This document shows positions 1 through 12,901 of a stretch of 64,000 bases of DNA, one piece after another. The translations under genes were made by a program, and so were the position numbers. The DNA comes from Strix aluco. Lineage: Eukaryota > Chordata > Aves > Strigiformes > Strigidae. The stretch's first letter is position 1. Every line of letters begins with the position of its first letter. Location: assembly GCF_031877795.1 (NCBI RefSeq), contig NC_133971.1, positions 17,891,171-17,955,170 of the forward strand. The letters are read 5' to 3'. Under the pieces are notes generated by a model, which was not told the origin of the DNA, ran no database searches, and was given only the letters and a program-made list of their open reading frames with translations.

Positions 1-1481
1 GAAGCAGAAGGCACTTCAGTGTGCTCATGCATAGGACAGAGCCATGGCATGGCAGATACAAAACACCTCCCCAACTCTGAAACCCTGGGCAGGCTGAAGG
101 AGGGAATCCAGCTCTGTCACTATGCATATGCAGATGTCTACATGCCAGACAGCCTGGAGGCATTGCTACTGGGATCCCCAAAATCTGCGTGCTACAAAGC
201 TGTGATCTTTTCAGCGGGCTGTGGGCTTTTTCTTCAGCCACAGAGGCACTTCATCTGCCAGAAAGGTTCTTAAAGTAAGAGGACAAGTTCTCTGAACTGC
301 AGACTGACCCCATTGAGCGAGCAAGAGAAGGGAAACAACCTGCAGGATGCCCCAAAAGCTGGGCAGCACGGGGGTGGATCAGAAGCTGAAAACCCACACT
401 CTCACCTGCCCAAATACTGCATTGTGCAGTGGGTCCACACTGTGTCTGGAGTAACATCTGTGTGTAACTTACGCTGGATCTACCACACCTCGCAAAAACA
501 TCACTCCAAGGATCATGTATGTCTCTGTTCACGTATGCACTTCTGCAGGGTCCTAGTATGTAAAAAGGCAGCAGACATCTTGCACTGGACCACAGGACAG
601 AGAATAAGGCTGCTGGGCTGGGGAGCTGCCATTTTCATGACTCCAGGCAAACCTAGGTAGTTCTGGAGAGTCAAACCCCCACACAGGAGGGTCAGTCCTG
701 TGGGTCAATGCATAGAAGAGAAACAACACCCTGCACAACACCAAAATCCTATGGCAGAGAAAGCCTGAGTTGCAACATTTTTTGGGCAATCTCCAGGAAT
801 TAAATTAGCCTTGCTTCACTGCAAACAGAGATTTACATACATATTGAGAGACAGCTGATGAGTGCCTGGAGCAGTGGCTGTACTGGGGAGAGGAGCTCCG
901 GCTGTTCTGGCCCCAAGGGCAGGCTCTGATGTTGTTTGGGACAGATGTCCTCTGTGGCAGACAGGGTCAGGAGGCTGCTCACAGTTTACAGGAGTTCAAG
1001 GCAGTTTGGCCACAACTTCGGGCATGGGGAAGTGTGAAACCAGCAGGCTGAGGGGCAATGGTCCCTTGGAAGCGAGGTGCCAATGCGTTCATAGCAGAGA
1101 GGGACAGGGACCACAGGCCCAAGAAGGGTGGCAGCAGGTGGGGGGCAGCAATGTCTTGGGGGATGGACATGGGACAGGTTTTTCCACCTTGTGCTTCGTT
1201 TGGGCTGGTTCCTGCTAGCAATCCTGCGATGCACCCAGAGGAAGCACATGACCTTTCTCAGAGGAGTTTCATGTTTCAAGCACAGCTTGCTCCCAGCACA
1301 CCAGTATTTACACAGCACTTACTGGTCTCAAAACAGAGCACTTAAAGAAACACTGGGGGACTTCCCCTCATCCTCACAGTGCCATTTGTCACCCGGACCT
1401 GCTTGCCCAGGTGGAGACAATGAACTGGTAATTTGAATATGTTCACACAGTCTCTGGGTGGGGACCGAATACTTCAGCCAG

Positions 1482-1505
1482 CCCCCCCCCCCCCCCCCCC
1501 CCCCC
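1482..1505. repeat. C homopolymer (24 C)
   Basis: An unbroken run of 24 C follows a G at 1481. Its length is likely to vary between individuals and to be sequenced imprecisely. Confidence 0.95.
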
Positions 1506-2510
1506 ATCAGAAGAGAACATATTTTGCTGCACATGTAAGACTGATGACTACCTTGAATTCCAGAAAGGTCGATGGCGCCCAGATGACTAGTGAATGACTT
1601 ATGCCTTTTCCTGGCCCAGGAAGGGAGAATAGCCTATCATTCTTTATTGGCTTGACTTTGGCTCCTTGCACGTCCTTGCATGAATCAAATCTCTTCTGGC
1701 ACCCAAACCTTGCACAGTGACTGCTGAGCATACTCAGTGGATGCATAGCCTGGGCAGGGAGGTCCAGCGTGGGTGGCTACATGCTGGGTGAAGTCCTGTC
1801 CTTCCAGCCCCACTTTCTCCTGACCCTCCTGTTCCTTTGTTATAAGCAGATGCTCACAGGCCAGGGCTGCATGGTGAACTGCCTGGGAGCTTCTATGCCC
1901 TTTGACTCCCACAGATGCAAAAGATAGAGTTAGCATTGCTGCTGCTAACAGTAATTTGCAGCTCCCAGCTCCATGCAGGGCCTCAGCTGCAGTGGGATAT
2001 GTACAGAGCACACAGTGGTGCTTGCTAGTCCTTCACACTGGTAGCTCCTGCTCTCAAGCTGGAGCTGCAAAAACAGTTATCTCTGTGCCTAGGGAAGGAC
2101 CACGCTTCAGCTCTCTTGTTGATCTTGGAACAACTGGTCTGAGCCAGTGTGTATCTGGACACAGCATTTTGCACACTTGCACAGCCCCAGCCAGCACATG
2201 GCAAAAGCACAAGCAGATATGCTTGGAGGAAGCTGAGAGGAGCTTCACGCTAAGCAGAGCATGCATCCTTCAGATGGGCATGGGCAATCCCCGTTCTGCA
2301 AAAGAGATCCCCACATTTAGCTGGCAGAAAAACTGCTTTGATCCCCTATGACGTACTTCCTGCTCTCAGGTTAGCTCAGATGTTATACACACTCCTCTCC
2401 CCTGCCCCAGCATCGCCTTTTCGAGTGCCATGCCTGGAGCGAAGATGGGAACAGGAAGCTCTGTGCGCTCCCGGCCACCGCAGCAGGGAGATGCTGATTC
2501 ACGCCTGCGG

Positions 2511-2524
2511 GTTGCCATGGAAAC
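2511..2524. promoter_or_regulatory. Perfect palindromic RFX X-box
   Basis: The 14 bases GTTGCCATGGAAAC fit the RFX-family X-box (GTYNCC, AT spacer, RGNAAC) with both half-sites intact. It sits in a locally GC-rich patch (about 2430-2700) within AT-richer intergenic DNA. RFX factors bind such sites at promoters and enhancers, including those of ciliary genes. No gene start is visible beside it, so a distal element is inferred. A chance match is possible. Confidence 0.5.
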
Positions 2525-5081
2525 TGCAGTCATCACGACTGAAATGCCGTCATTCTCCCTTCTGCAAACCAACTTCTGCCAGCCCCGGAAAAAGTCAGCT
2601 GTGGGCTGAACTATGGCCTGGGAGGCACAGCTCCAACCCACCGCCGGCAGCTGAGACCGCAGGGAGAGATTCAGCCTGGCGCTGCTGCCTGTGAATGGCA
2701 GTGAGAAAGCCCCATCCCCGCTGCCCTCTCTCCTGCCAGCCCCGCAGCAGCTAGGCTGAGCAGGGGGGCAAATGAAGCAGGTCTGAGCGTCAAGAAGTTC
2801 TTTTTTTTCTGTTTCGGCTCCAGCCCCACCACAGACTCGGGAACTGGATTTCCTTGCAGCTTCTCCATGCAGTCAGACAGCACGTAGCTTCCTCCACCCA
2901 TTCTCCAGACCCGTTCAGTCACCACATAATGTCTCCCTGCACCAGCATTTCTTCCTGCCACATGTCCTTCGCTGGAGCTGTGCCCATGTGCCAACCACTC
3001 TACCCCAGCTCACCACAACTTCATTCCCAGCTGGCAAACTGACCGGTCCCCAGCCTACCCCTGCTTCGGGCTCTCAATCCCAGGGATCCCGACCCAGTCC
3101 AACTCTGGGCTCCCAGGGATGCCTGAGCAGATGGAGGTGCTGAATGTAATTCATCACTCATGTTGATTACGCATTCCTGGTTGACTGACATGCCCAAAAC
3201 AAAACCCATCTGTGATCACATTTAAACACAGAAATGTTTTTCAGACCTGGTGTTCACAAAGGTTACTGATTTGCATTTGGGAGAACAAGAGGAAAACTGC
3301 AGAGCAGAGAAGGGGAGATGGTTCTTGAATAAGCAAGTCTTTCTGTTATAAAAATGCCTGGATAGCTCTTGAGTCCTCTTGGATCTAAGTGTAGAGAGGA
3401 GACAGATGTTGCTGATGCTCTGCTGTATTAGCTGTTTGTCCAAAATTTGTGCCTGGACCTGATTAAACTGAAATCCTTCTCTTACATCTTCTCCAAAGTA
3501 TTCCATCTATGGTAATGTGAATGCACTAAATGAGTCCAAAGAAGAAAAATCTTCCCCATTTTGACATTTCTGGACTAGAAATAATTACCTACAGGAAAAA
3601 CTTCAGACCAAGGTCCTTATTCTAAGACCAAAGTCCCATATCTTCCATCCCCCCACTGGGGTTGCTTGTAAGTGAGAACAAACACAAAAGCCAGAACAAA
3701 GGGAGAAATTTAATGACTTTGTTTTGGGAACTTGGGTTGGAAAAATAAAACAGAAAGGAGTTCCTTTGTTAGCAAAGGCTGCAGCTTATTTTGTGAGTGG
3801 CTTCCATGTGGTCGTTGGTTGCACATGAGTAAGTGATTATCCTGTTTCAAGTAACATCCAGGAAACTCTGAAAAAGCACCAGACATAATGACATTGCAAT
3901 GTCTTAACAAATCAAATTTCTAACCCCTGCTGTCAGAGTTACAGTATTGCTGGGACTACAATACAAAATAAGGGCAGAGCTATAAAGATCCTCCTTTAGG
4001 GGAAATAAGTAACTTATGCTAATGTTTAACTCTGTGGGCTGATGTTGCACCAATAGCTCAGGGTGGAGACTGCTCCAGCATTTCAGCAACCCCTGCTCCA
4101 CTAACACCAGACTGTACAATAGTCAGAAACCCACACAGCAGAAACCACGGTGATACTAACAAGAGCAACACTAGAAGCATGGTGTGGCCAAGTATCCCAG
4201 GCCTCCAGAGAAAACAACGCCTAGCAGAAGCAAAACACAAGAACAAGCTGAAGGACAGCAGACAGTGCCAAAAACCCTCCCATTTAGATTGAAAAAGGAA
4301 CAGGCTGTGTCACAAGAGCCACCGTGCCAGGAGCAATGGCCCCAGGAGGAAGCAGAATGGGCAGTGCTGCTGGCACTCTGCACCCCGGCATGGCTCTCAT
4401 GGCTGCCCCATCCAGGCAATGAGTTATTTAGGCCATGCCAGCAAGCTGTATAGTGTAGTGTTCATTCCAGTGCCTAGAACACAGCGAAACATCTTGCCTG
4501 CCGTCTTGTGCCAGCATGCCTGCTCACTACAGTCTCCCTGCCGACACTCCTGGCTTTCCGCCGGTCTGACAACCTGCAACCTGGGCAGGTCTGTGGAGGG
4601 TTGTGAAGGAATTTTTCTTGCACTTTGTCAGCATCATCACCCATTTCTCCTTACCACAATGTATCATCTTGAAGAGCTTTTTGGACTCACAGAAACACAA
4701 GAGTCTCCAACACCCCTCTGCTGGGCTGGCCACGGTCCTTCTCATACAGCCCAGTAAGCAGTTTGCATTATTCACAGTGAGAATTACTTCTGGCTGATGT
4801 TCAAGCTCATGTTCACAATTACCACCAAGTCCTATCCAGCAGCTCCACCAGTTACTTCCCAGCCTGGACCAATGCTCAGGGTTATCCCTCCCTCAACCCA
4901 GTGCACCAGGTACCACTGGCACTTCTACTTGCTGGGTTTTGTGAGCATCCTGGTGGTCCAGTCCTCCCATTTAGAGAGGTCTCTCTGGACTGAGGTTCTG
5001 CCTTTCACCATGTCAGTCACTCCCTCATAATGATTATTTCTAGCACTAAAAAAACCCAGAAGTATGTAAGCATACATGTAC

Positions 5082-5088
<7 letters not shown>

Positions 5089-5113
<25 letters not shown>
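5089..5113. repeat. (TG)n microsatellite
   Basis: About 12 TG units follow a short AT-rich stretch of alternating purine and pyrimidine. It is a simple sequence repeat in intergenic DNA. Confidence 0.95.
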
Positions 5114-6309
5114 ATAAAATTCCAGTTTTCTAGGACTTAATCTTTTGTCTGCAGACATGTGTTGCTGCACTTCTCCTGGGTTTTGATGTTCTCTGACAAA
5201 GGAAGACTTTTATTAAAAGCAGTAAAAATAGAAATATCCAATCTACAAAAGAGGAAAACAATGGGAGACAGAGTTTTCTTCGGGGTGTTACCTGTAGAAC
5301 CCTTGTGATACTTACAATCATTACCCTGACTAGTCAAACTTTGAATAGCAGGGTTTGTCCTGAGACGTGATGACAATTTATGTAAGCAACTGAAAAGCAA
5401 TGAGGTTAATTATTTGTGAAATGGTTACCATAATAATTTTCCAACATTTGCTATCACACACCCTGAAGCCAGCCTGTAACTCAGCAATGTCATCACTGCA
5501 TGTATCCTAGGTAGGTTTGTTTTGTTTTCATTTTTACCCCACAAAGGTGTTCACAGAGTTTCTCCAGATGAGGGATGGTTTCTTACCCAGGTCTTTTTGT
5601 CGCATTCATAAAGGCTCCCGTAAAAGCACAGCAAACTGATGCCTGAAGCTGAAATGTGCCTTGAAAGAAGTCATACTCCTGTCACAGAGAAGCACAGCCA
5701 CCACAGATATTTGTTGTAACAGTTTTCTTGGTTCAGGCTTGTGAATGAGAGGGCAACACTGCCTTCAGAAAATAGCCATGCACCTCGGTTGTGGAGAGGT
5801 CTTGCCAATTCCTGGGGCAGAGTTTTGGAGTGTGGGGTACTCCATCATGGTGCCATTCATGAGAGGAATGTCAGGATGGAGACAGTCTGAGCCCAACTCT
5901 CCACACTCCCCATGGCCACGTGGGCTGGGAGGGAGGAGAGGCTCACTTTTACACATGTATCACTGCAGAGGAACAAAACTCTTCACTGAATGCCAGCAAC
6001 AAGTCACTGGGACCATTCTTGGATCCTCTGCTGAGTCCATGGCCTCTGTGTTGGTGTGGTTGCTGTGCCTGGCCAACAAGCCCAAAAGGCCCAAGGCAGT
6101 CAAGGGTCTGACATGGGATGGCAATCTGCCATTTCAATACAAGCCACGAGAAAACTCTCCTGGGGTGGTAGTTAAAGGAAGAAGGCTCTGTACAGCCTTC
6201 TCACCACAACAGTGCTTGAGCTATGGTAAATTTGTTCTCAACAAATTCTTGTTTAGAAGAATGAGAACAAAAGCCAAGCAAATCTGCGACAACAGCAGAA
6301 TAATGGGAA

Positions 6310-6420
6310 AATTCGGGTTGGGAGGGACCTCTGGAGGTGCACAGCTCCAAACTCCTGCTCACAGCAAGGACAGCTTCAAGGGCTTATACAGCCAAGCTGG
6401 GAAATACTGAAGGTCTCAAG
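6310..6420 (-). mobile_element. CR1 LINE 3'-end remnant
   Basis: The stretch beginning GGTTGGGAGGGACCTCTGG matches the reverse complement of the CR1 3' region seen more clearly at 23174 and 26234 in this window. It is short and diverged, so it is an old copy. Confidence 0.5.
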
Positions 6421-9400
6421 TAGGTCTTCTTTCCTTGTAGTACAAACATCAGACCCACCAGCATGGTGTGCCTCCGCAGATACGCCCAGCACAGACAAGT
6501 ACTGCGGGTATGTTCATTGCCACCCTTACGAGCACAGGAATCCGCCACGCAAGCTACCACAACTTGGATGGGCAAGGGAACAGGACACCAGGAAGGGACA
6601 AGGTCTCCATCCTGGGGGGGTTTCCTAGACACTGCTGCACAAAGCCACAGCTGTCCTGACCTTCTGCTGAGGAGAGACCTGCTGGTGCCATGGTTAGAGT
6701 CCTTCAGAGGGCCCTGCTGGCTCCTGTGCTGCTGGGTCCTGTACGACCCTGTCCCCCAGCCATTCTGTGCACAGACAGGTGAGAGCATGAGGAGGTGTGC
6801 ACACACCACACTGCCCGAGGTGCACAGGGAGCTGCCCCAGGTTTCACCTGCACTACCTGAGGGCCATCTCCAGCCCCTGCCACCTCTGAGCTGAGCTCTC
6901 TCTGAGCACACTCATGGGTCTGAATGGGGGAGGCTCCCAAAGGCTCCACCACCAGCACTGCTGGGGGTCCAAAACCATTCTGGTGAGGCAAGTTAGTCAT
7001 AAACAGCAGTGGCTGAAGGTGCTTTACTAAGTTACTCAGTGAAGTGGAAAACATGGTCTGTGGTACACAACTGAAATTAAATCACTAAGCAATACCTACA
7101 GCTTCTCATGTTGCAACAAATAGAAGAAAATCCTGCTAAATCTGTCTTTGTTAGGAGACATGGGGTGCAAGCTGACCCACCTTGGCAGCTATGGCGTTCC
7201 TGTCTTGGCTTAGAGGGTATTCTGCAGGCAACGAAGACAACTCAGAAATGGCTTTGCTTTTTCTGAATGTCAAGTAGTTGGCTTTTCTCTCTTTGCCAGG
7301 AGGAGCTGGGCTTCCCCTTATTCAGCTTAGGATCTTGGCTATTAAAACAGTGAGGGGAGGGTCCCAGCAGGTACTTCAGAGACTCTCAAACTTTGACTTC
7401 AGCCCCTGTGAGATGTGTGCTCCTCAGTGACAGGGACAGGATACTTGGGGATCTCATCCAGCCACCCAGCTGCATGCTGATATTGCAGATATTAATTTAA
7501 ACAAACAAATAAACAAACAAAAACCCACACCACTTTAAACTGGAGGATTCTGCTTGTCTCCAAAGTGTGCCTTGTCCACTCTGAGGTTCTTCATGGTCAG
7601 GCTACACCCAGAGCAGCAAGAGGGCACCAGATCCCATGCTGCCACCCCCCCACATGCCCAGCAGCAGTATAGGCGGCTGGAGTGTCTCTCTGTCCCGGTG
7701 GCAGTTCCTCCTGTCAGTCCAGCCCTCCCTTGCCAGCTGCGGACAAAGCCTGGTGAATTTTTTCCCTGCCCAGGTTCCCACACAGATGTGTGAGAGGAGT
7801 TGTGGTTGTCCCGCACCTGCTTAACCTGGGAGAAAACACCCTTCTCCAGCGGGATGCTGCTCGTTCAAAGGGACAGCATCTGGTCCCCTGCACTGCATCC
7901 CGCAAGAGACACCCAGACACGGAGACACGCCCAAATGAAGGGCAGGCAGCTCAGACATTTTGAGGCACTGAAACTGCTTTTGTTCGGTGTGTCAGGGAGG
8001 AATGGCCTAAAGAGAGAGTTCTTGCTCCTGCCGCTGGTGCCTGAAATCCCAGCCACCTGGATGCCTTCCTGCCATGCCACACAGGAAAGTGTGGTGGCCC
8101 GTGTGTAACGTCAAACCCCAGCCCTCTGAGTCTGCAACCTGGGCGCAGATGAGTCTCTTCATTCTGTCAGACGATTTGCTTTACTCCAGAGACAAGCCTC
8201 AGTCACAGGCAAAGGTGTTTCATGCTGGTGACAGAGCAGCCAGATCACTGCTTTCGGAAGAGCACGCCGAGTATCTTGCTGGTGCTGACAATCCCCAGTC
8301 AGGGACGGGGACTGGGGCTAATCCTGAAGAAAGGCTGCCACCTGCCAAGCCACAAACACCATTCCCTGTCCCTTCCTTATTCCTACTGCTCATGTTATCA
8401 GGTCTTGCCTCATTTGTAAAAGGGTCCAAGAGCCCAGCCCAAGATTACAACTTGAAAATATAACACAGCCTGCAAGTTAAACATACCCAGTCCTATTTGT
8501 CAGCAGGAAGTGCCATTATTCATGATTAGTCTCCAGTTACACAGAAATTATTCTTCTCACAGTTCCCCCCTGCCTGCAGTCCTTAAAAATGAAAGGCAAA
8601 TGTCTTGAATCATTTTTTGCCTGTGAATAACAGTTCTTTCAGAGTAATTTCTAATTTCACTTCTAACATTGAAACAGTTTTGACATGAGTCACCCATTAA
8701 AATCACTCCAAAGGGCTACAACATCCAGCTTCAGAAATAAATCTGTAACGTGGTCTTCCCTGCCAAGATGATACACCCTAAGTTCACCATGCCGTGTTTT
8801 GCTTTCAGGAGTCTCTGTGCACCTAAATAAATGCATGGCTGTCCTCACATCACAAGTAATTTAGGACTTCAAAAACCATGTGAATAAAAAGCATAGCGGG
8901 CACATCCATGAAAACTGTGCAGGGGTGCCTGCATCTCTATTGGTTTAACGCATCCCTGTGCCCCTGCACCAGGGCATAGTATGCATGCATGGCTTCTGCA
9001 GATGCTCTGTGCTAATTGCATGCGGAAACACTGTGGGGTTGGAACCTGAAAACTGTCCTCCGTGGGAACTCCAGCAACTGCCTGGCCATCTGCAAGTTGC
9101 ACTTGATCTCCCCATGCTCCTCAGCTGCTGCTCCTCACTGCAAATGGCAGAAAACTTCCCTGCACAACTGAGTGCTAGCATTACCTTCCCTGGCCTCCTT
9201 CCAGCATCCCCCTTCCCTAACCAGTCTTAGGTCAGACGCTTCTCGCAGCCTGGGGAAGGTGCCAGTGCTTCCAAGATGCCCAAGCCAGAAGTCAGAGGGC
9301 TGAGATGAAGCCGGTGGGCAGACTGAGAATGGGCCCTTCACACACTGCTGCAGATCCCTTTGGACGCCCAAGCACACGTGAGGAGCACTGGGCAAGCCGG

Positions 9401-9879
9401 AGACTCTCCATTCACCAGCTGTTCACCTAAATCAGAGCTCAGGCCTCACTGTGGCCAGATTCAGTCCTTGTCCCTGCAACAGTGGGGTAGGCTTGGTCCG
9501 AAAGAGGATGTGAAACCTCCAGCTCAAGGACTGCAGGTGGCCTGCCACTGAATGTAGGTGCAGGAAATCTCTGACCACACTCAGGCCATCCTTTCACCTC
9601 TCAAAAGGAGAAGTAAGAGTGGCTCCAGCTCTAACCACACTCTATGAGAGTCACCTTTTGCAGTCAGGCCACCTTCCAGGTAAACAGCAGTTCCCATGCC
9701 TTGCCCTAGGTACCTGGCCAAGAGAGGAGGAATTCCTGGACAGCTCTCAGGATCCTTGCTGATCCACTGCACACAATGTCAGGTGGAAAGGTAGGTTTCA
9801 ACCCATCCCAAGAAAAGATAAGAAAAAGCCCACAGCTAATGTCAACTGTGGGAGTGGTCACTATGTTTTGGGAGGAAGG

Positions 9880-10291
9880 CCTGGCACCCAGTATGACCTC
9901 AGCAGGCTAGAGGAATGTGCCAGAAGCAACATTATGAAGTTCAGCCCAGGAGAGGTGATCCTTCCTCACCACTTAGTGCTGTTGAAGACTCAGTGCTGTA
10001 TTGCATACAGTTCTGGGCTACTGAGTACAGGGAAGACACAAACTGGAGAGAGTCCAGCAGTGACCATCAAGGTGGTGATGAGGCTGCAGCACAGGGCATA
10101 TGAAGAGACACTGAGGGAACTGGGCTTCCCCAGCCTGGAGAAGAGACAACTGAGGGGCCCTCATAGCAGTCATCCACTGCCTGACAGGTGGTTATGGAAA
10201 AAACGAAGCCAGACTCTTCTCAGAGGCAGACAAGGACAGGACATGGGGCAAGGGTACATGCTGCAGGTGTTGTCCCTGAAGCAAGGTTCAG
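9880..10291 (+). mobile_element. CR1 LINE, 5' part of a split copy
   Basis: Translation gives CR1 reverse-transcriptase C-terminal signatures: a stretch like YEETLRELGFPSLEKRQLRG matches the [21 protein letters not shown] block of the better CR1 copy at 26234-27197. Reading order is + strand. Similarity stops near 10291, within the segment that usually precedes the CR1 'ctggatattagg' region, and resumes at about 16482. The copy is therefore split by the retroviral block between those points. Confidence 0.75.
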
Positions 10292-10297
10292 TAACCG

Positions 10298-10740
10298 ATG
10301 TGCAATAAGCCAGTCTTACACAAAGAGTCGAGATATTTATTTATTCCGTGTTTGCGCAAAGATGGGTGCTCGGTGATACTTCCACAAAGCTAGCACACCA
10401 CACAAAAGAACTTCAACATATTTATCCTGTTACATGATTAGAAGAAAAATCTAAATTTACGTTCATTGGTTACTAATTGTCATTTTTTTTCTGCTATTGG
10501 TTAGTTAAAGTATCCTCACTTTCTACTTAAATTAGCACACCTGCTCCTTACAAGTGTGGAGGGGCAAGTCTTTTTGGTCTCCAACCGAGCTGGCATTCAG
10601 GATCACCCCCTGCCGCCTTTACCATTACCCCAGTTACCACCGGTTTCCACCGTTTTTTGTTGACTTCATGCTTCTCAGGCAATTATCCAGCCTTTGGTGC
10701 CTTTTGGGGCAGAATGTTCCCTTTTTATCAGTCTTTTAGC
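10298..10740 (-). mobile_element. Retroviral LTR-like segment
   Basis: This lies between the broken CR1 and the LTR that starts at 10908. On the minus strand it shows an AATAAATAAATA polyadenylation-type motif near 10338-10350 in a context typical of avian LTRs, and on the plus strand it begins TGTGCAATAAG. The far edge is unclear and may reach 10907. It is best read as an older LTR fragment lying against the younger element. The family is not resolved. Confidence 0.4.
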
Positions 10741-10907
10741 ACTTCTTCAAAGGTATAGTCATTAGCAAGGCCTGCATTCTGTATACAAAGTATCAGGCTT
10801 ACACAATAGAACCAATGATTAATGGTCCTCCTTAGAAGATGAGTGCAGTACCTTCAATCCTAAATTCAAGTGTCACCGAACATATGATTTTATGTAGTCT
10901 ACATAGG

Positions 10908-11391
10908 TGTGGCAGTATGCTCCCCCACCCCCCCCAAACTGCCCGCTCAAGTGATAACCACCAGTGGCAGTGTAAATGGATGCCTCTTGTCACCATGGCT
11001 GCATCCAGCTCAAAGTGGATTGGGGGGAGACAGGTAACAACACAGCAGCCAAGGGCTAATTTGAGCAACGCACCCACCTAACCACAGTGCTGGTCAGTGT
11101 CTGACTCAAGACAAATCTGGAAGAAAAATAACACCTGTAGTCGGTATGTAAATATGACTATAAGTCAATCTTACTTCATAAATAGCACACAGCTCGCGGC
11201 CTGTTGAGATCTCCTGCACGGCAGTGAGCTGCAGGCCAGGATCTCCCTTTGAGTAGGGACACCTCTCAAGGTTACTCCCCGAGGTTGAGAATCCTTGCCA
11301 CAACAGATTCTTGGTGATTAACAGCATGCTGAACTTTGAAATCCTAACTTTGAAATCTCTTTTAGGAGTGAAGTGTGTCACTCCGTCGGCA
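10908..11391 (+). repeat. 5' LTR of the fossil retrovirus
   Basis: It begins TGTGGCAG and ends around TCGGCA. It is clearly related to the 3' copy starting at 15727, sharing for example the stretch around GGTAACAACACAGCAGCC. The exact 3' edge is uncertain by a few bases. Confidence 0.7.
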
Positions 11392-12886
11392 CCAAACCGG
11401 CAAAGTCGGCAGGATAGCAAGTAGTATCACTGATTATTTAAGGAGGCATATGCCTCTCAGAAGAATGGGCTCATGACAACCAGCATAACTGGGAAGTCGT
11501 GGAACACCACTTGAAGGCATTAGAGGTGAATAAAGGATGGACAAGTGAAAGGAGTTATCTGCAAGATGCTAGGTACCTGTTTAGAAGCTGCATACCAAGA
11601 AAGGGAGAATAGACCAAGGAAGAAGCAGGATCTAGAGAATGAAATAGATGGTAGGAAGGCAACTGAGTTATTGCTGTCTTTAAAAATTGAACAAACTACA
11701 AAAACAAGTACAGGAAAAAAAGGAGAAAATACAAATGTTAGGACAAAAAATCAAAATGATGCTTATACAGGCTCCCCGCCCCCCTAACATCGTACAGATT
11801 AGGAAACTAATAGTATCCCCTGAAGACTGGGGGATGGTGATCCCAATCATAGCGACCCATAAGATGATACTTTGCTCTCCACAAATCCTCCTGAACATGA
11901 AGCCAGACCCATTGTGGCAGCGACCAAATAATGTTGAGTGAGGAGGAAGCAAATGGCTATTGGGGTCCGGGAGTTTTCCTTAATTTAGGACCCAACCTGA
12001 CAAGTACATCCCATTCTATCACCAGCCGAGTAGTTTGTTGGGCTGAAGGAATAGACACCATGAAGCAAGATGAACCCGCCATAACCTTCATTAAATCTCT
12101 AAGTGAGCTCACTTAGAGTGAGGAGCAGTCACAAAACCATACAAGCCATGCAGGAACGGGGACCCCATGATGTCCCACTATCTGCTACAGTAGATTTCGC
12201 AATGTTAAAACCACCGATTAGAAGAGCCCCAGTAATTCTTAAACCCATCTAGTTGCAAAATGGGATGAGACTGAAAGAGATACTGAGTATAATAAAAACC
12301 CAGGCAATAAATGTTCCTTAACAACTCCCTAAATGGGCGAAATTAATGCACGGCATTGTTAACTACAGCCGTGAAATGGGCTGGGACGATGCACCAGCTG
12401 AAAAACAAAACCTGAGGCCCCGGGGAGGAGATCACAAAGTAAGACCTGTGAAACAGGGAAGAGAAACTAGATCAAAGGCAAACAAATTTAAAGACCCGCA
12501 AAGAGCCTCCCGAGGAGGGAGGAAGAGGTCGCGGAGAAATGCATTAGCCCCGGGCAGTCCCGGCGCCGCCGTGCCCGGTCAGCCCGCGGGCGTTGTCTCG
12601 AGTCAGACTGAAGCATTCCAGAAACGGGGTAACGGCGAAAGGAAGGGGCGTGTCTCACCTCCTCCGGTGCCTGTCCCTAGGAAAGGAGACAACCCCTTCC
12701 TCCCCCTTAGGGAAGAATTGCAGGGCGTGACAGTCAAAACCGAGTCGTGTCCGGAAGGGGGTTGGGCCTGCCTGTCCGAGAAGTGGAGGCTTATCAGTGG
12801 GTCAGTGGTGATGGCTCATAAGTTTTAATTCCCGTTGGACCTCAGGGACGTTTTTAATAGATACGGGGGCGCAGATTTCAATACTC

Positions 12887-12901
12887 ACACACACACACAT
12901 A
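12887..12901. repeat. Short (CA)n tract
   Basis: A short run of CA dinucleotides inside the fossil retrovirus. Confidence 0.8.

Larger units (their letters stand above)
1..9879. other. Gene-poor upstream flank, no gene recognised
   Basis: No reading frame here resembles a known protein and no run of plausible exons was found; the open frames are short and frequently overlap on opposite strands. By vertebrate synteny the gene before SMU1 should be B4GALT1 on the + strand, but its conserved C-terminal coding exons are not visible, so it probably ends before this window. The stretch contains a C homopolymer, a TG microsatellite, a weak CR1 remnant near 6310 and an RFX-type X-box near 2511, listed separately. 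A 3' UTR or a non-coding RNA cannot be excluded from sequence alone. Confidence 0.6.

Noticed and set aside
5745-6410. 221-codon plus-strand frame
   Set aside because: No family resemblance, and its end runs into a CR1 remnant; probably chance.
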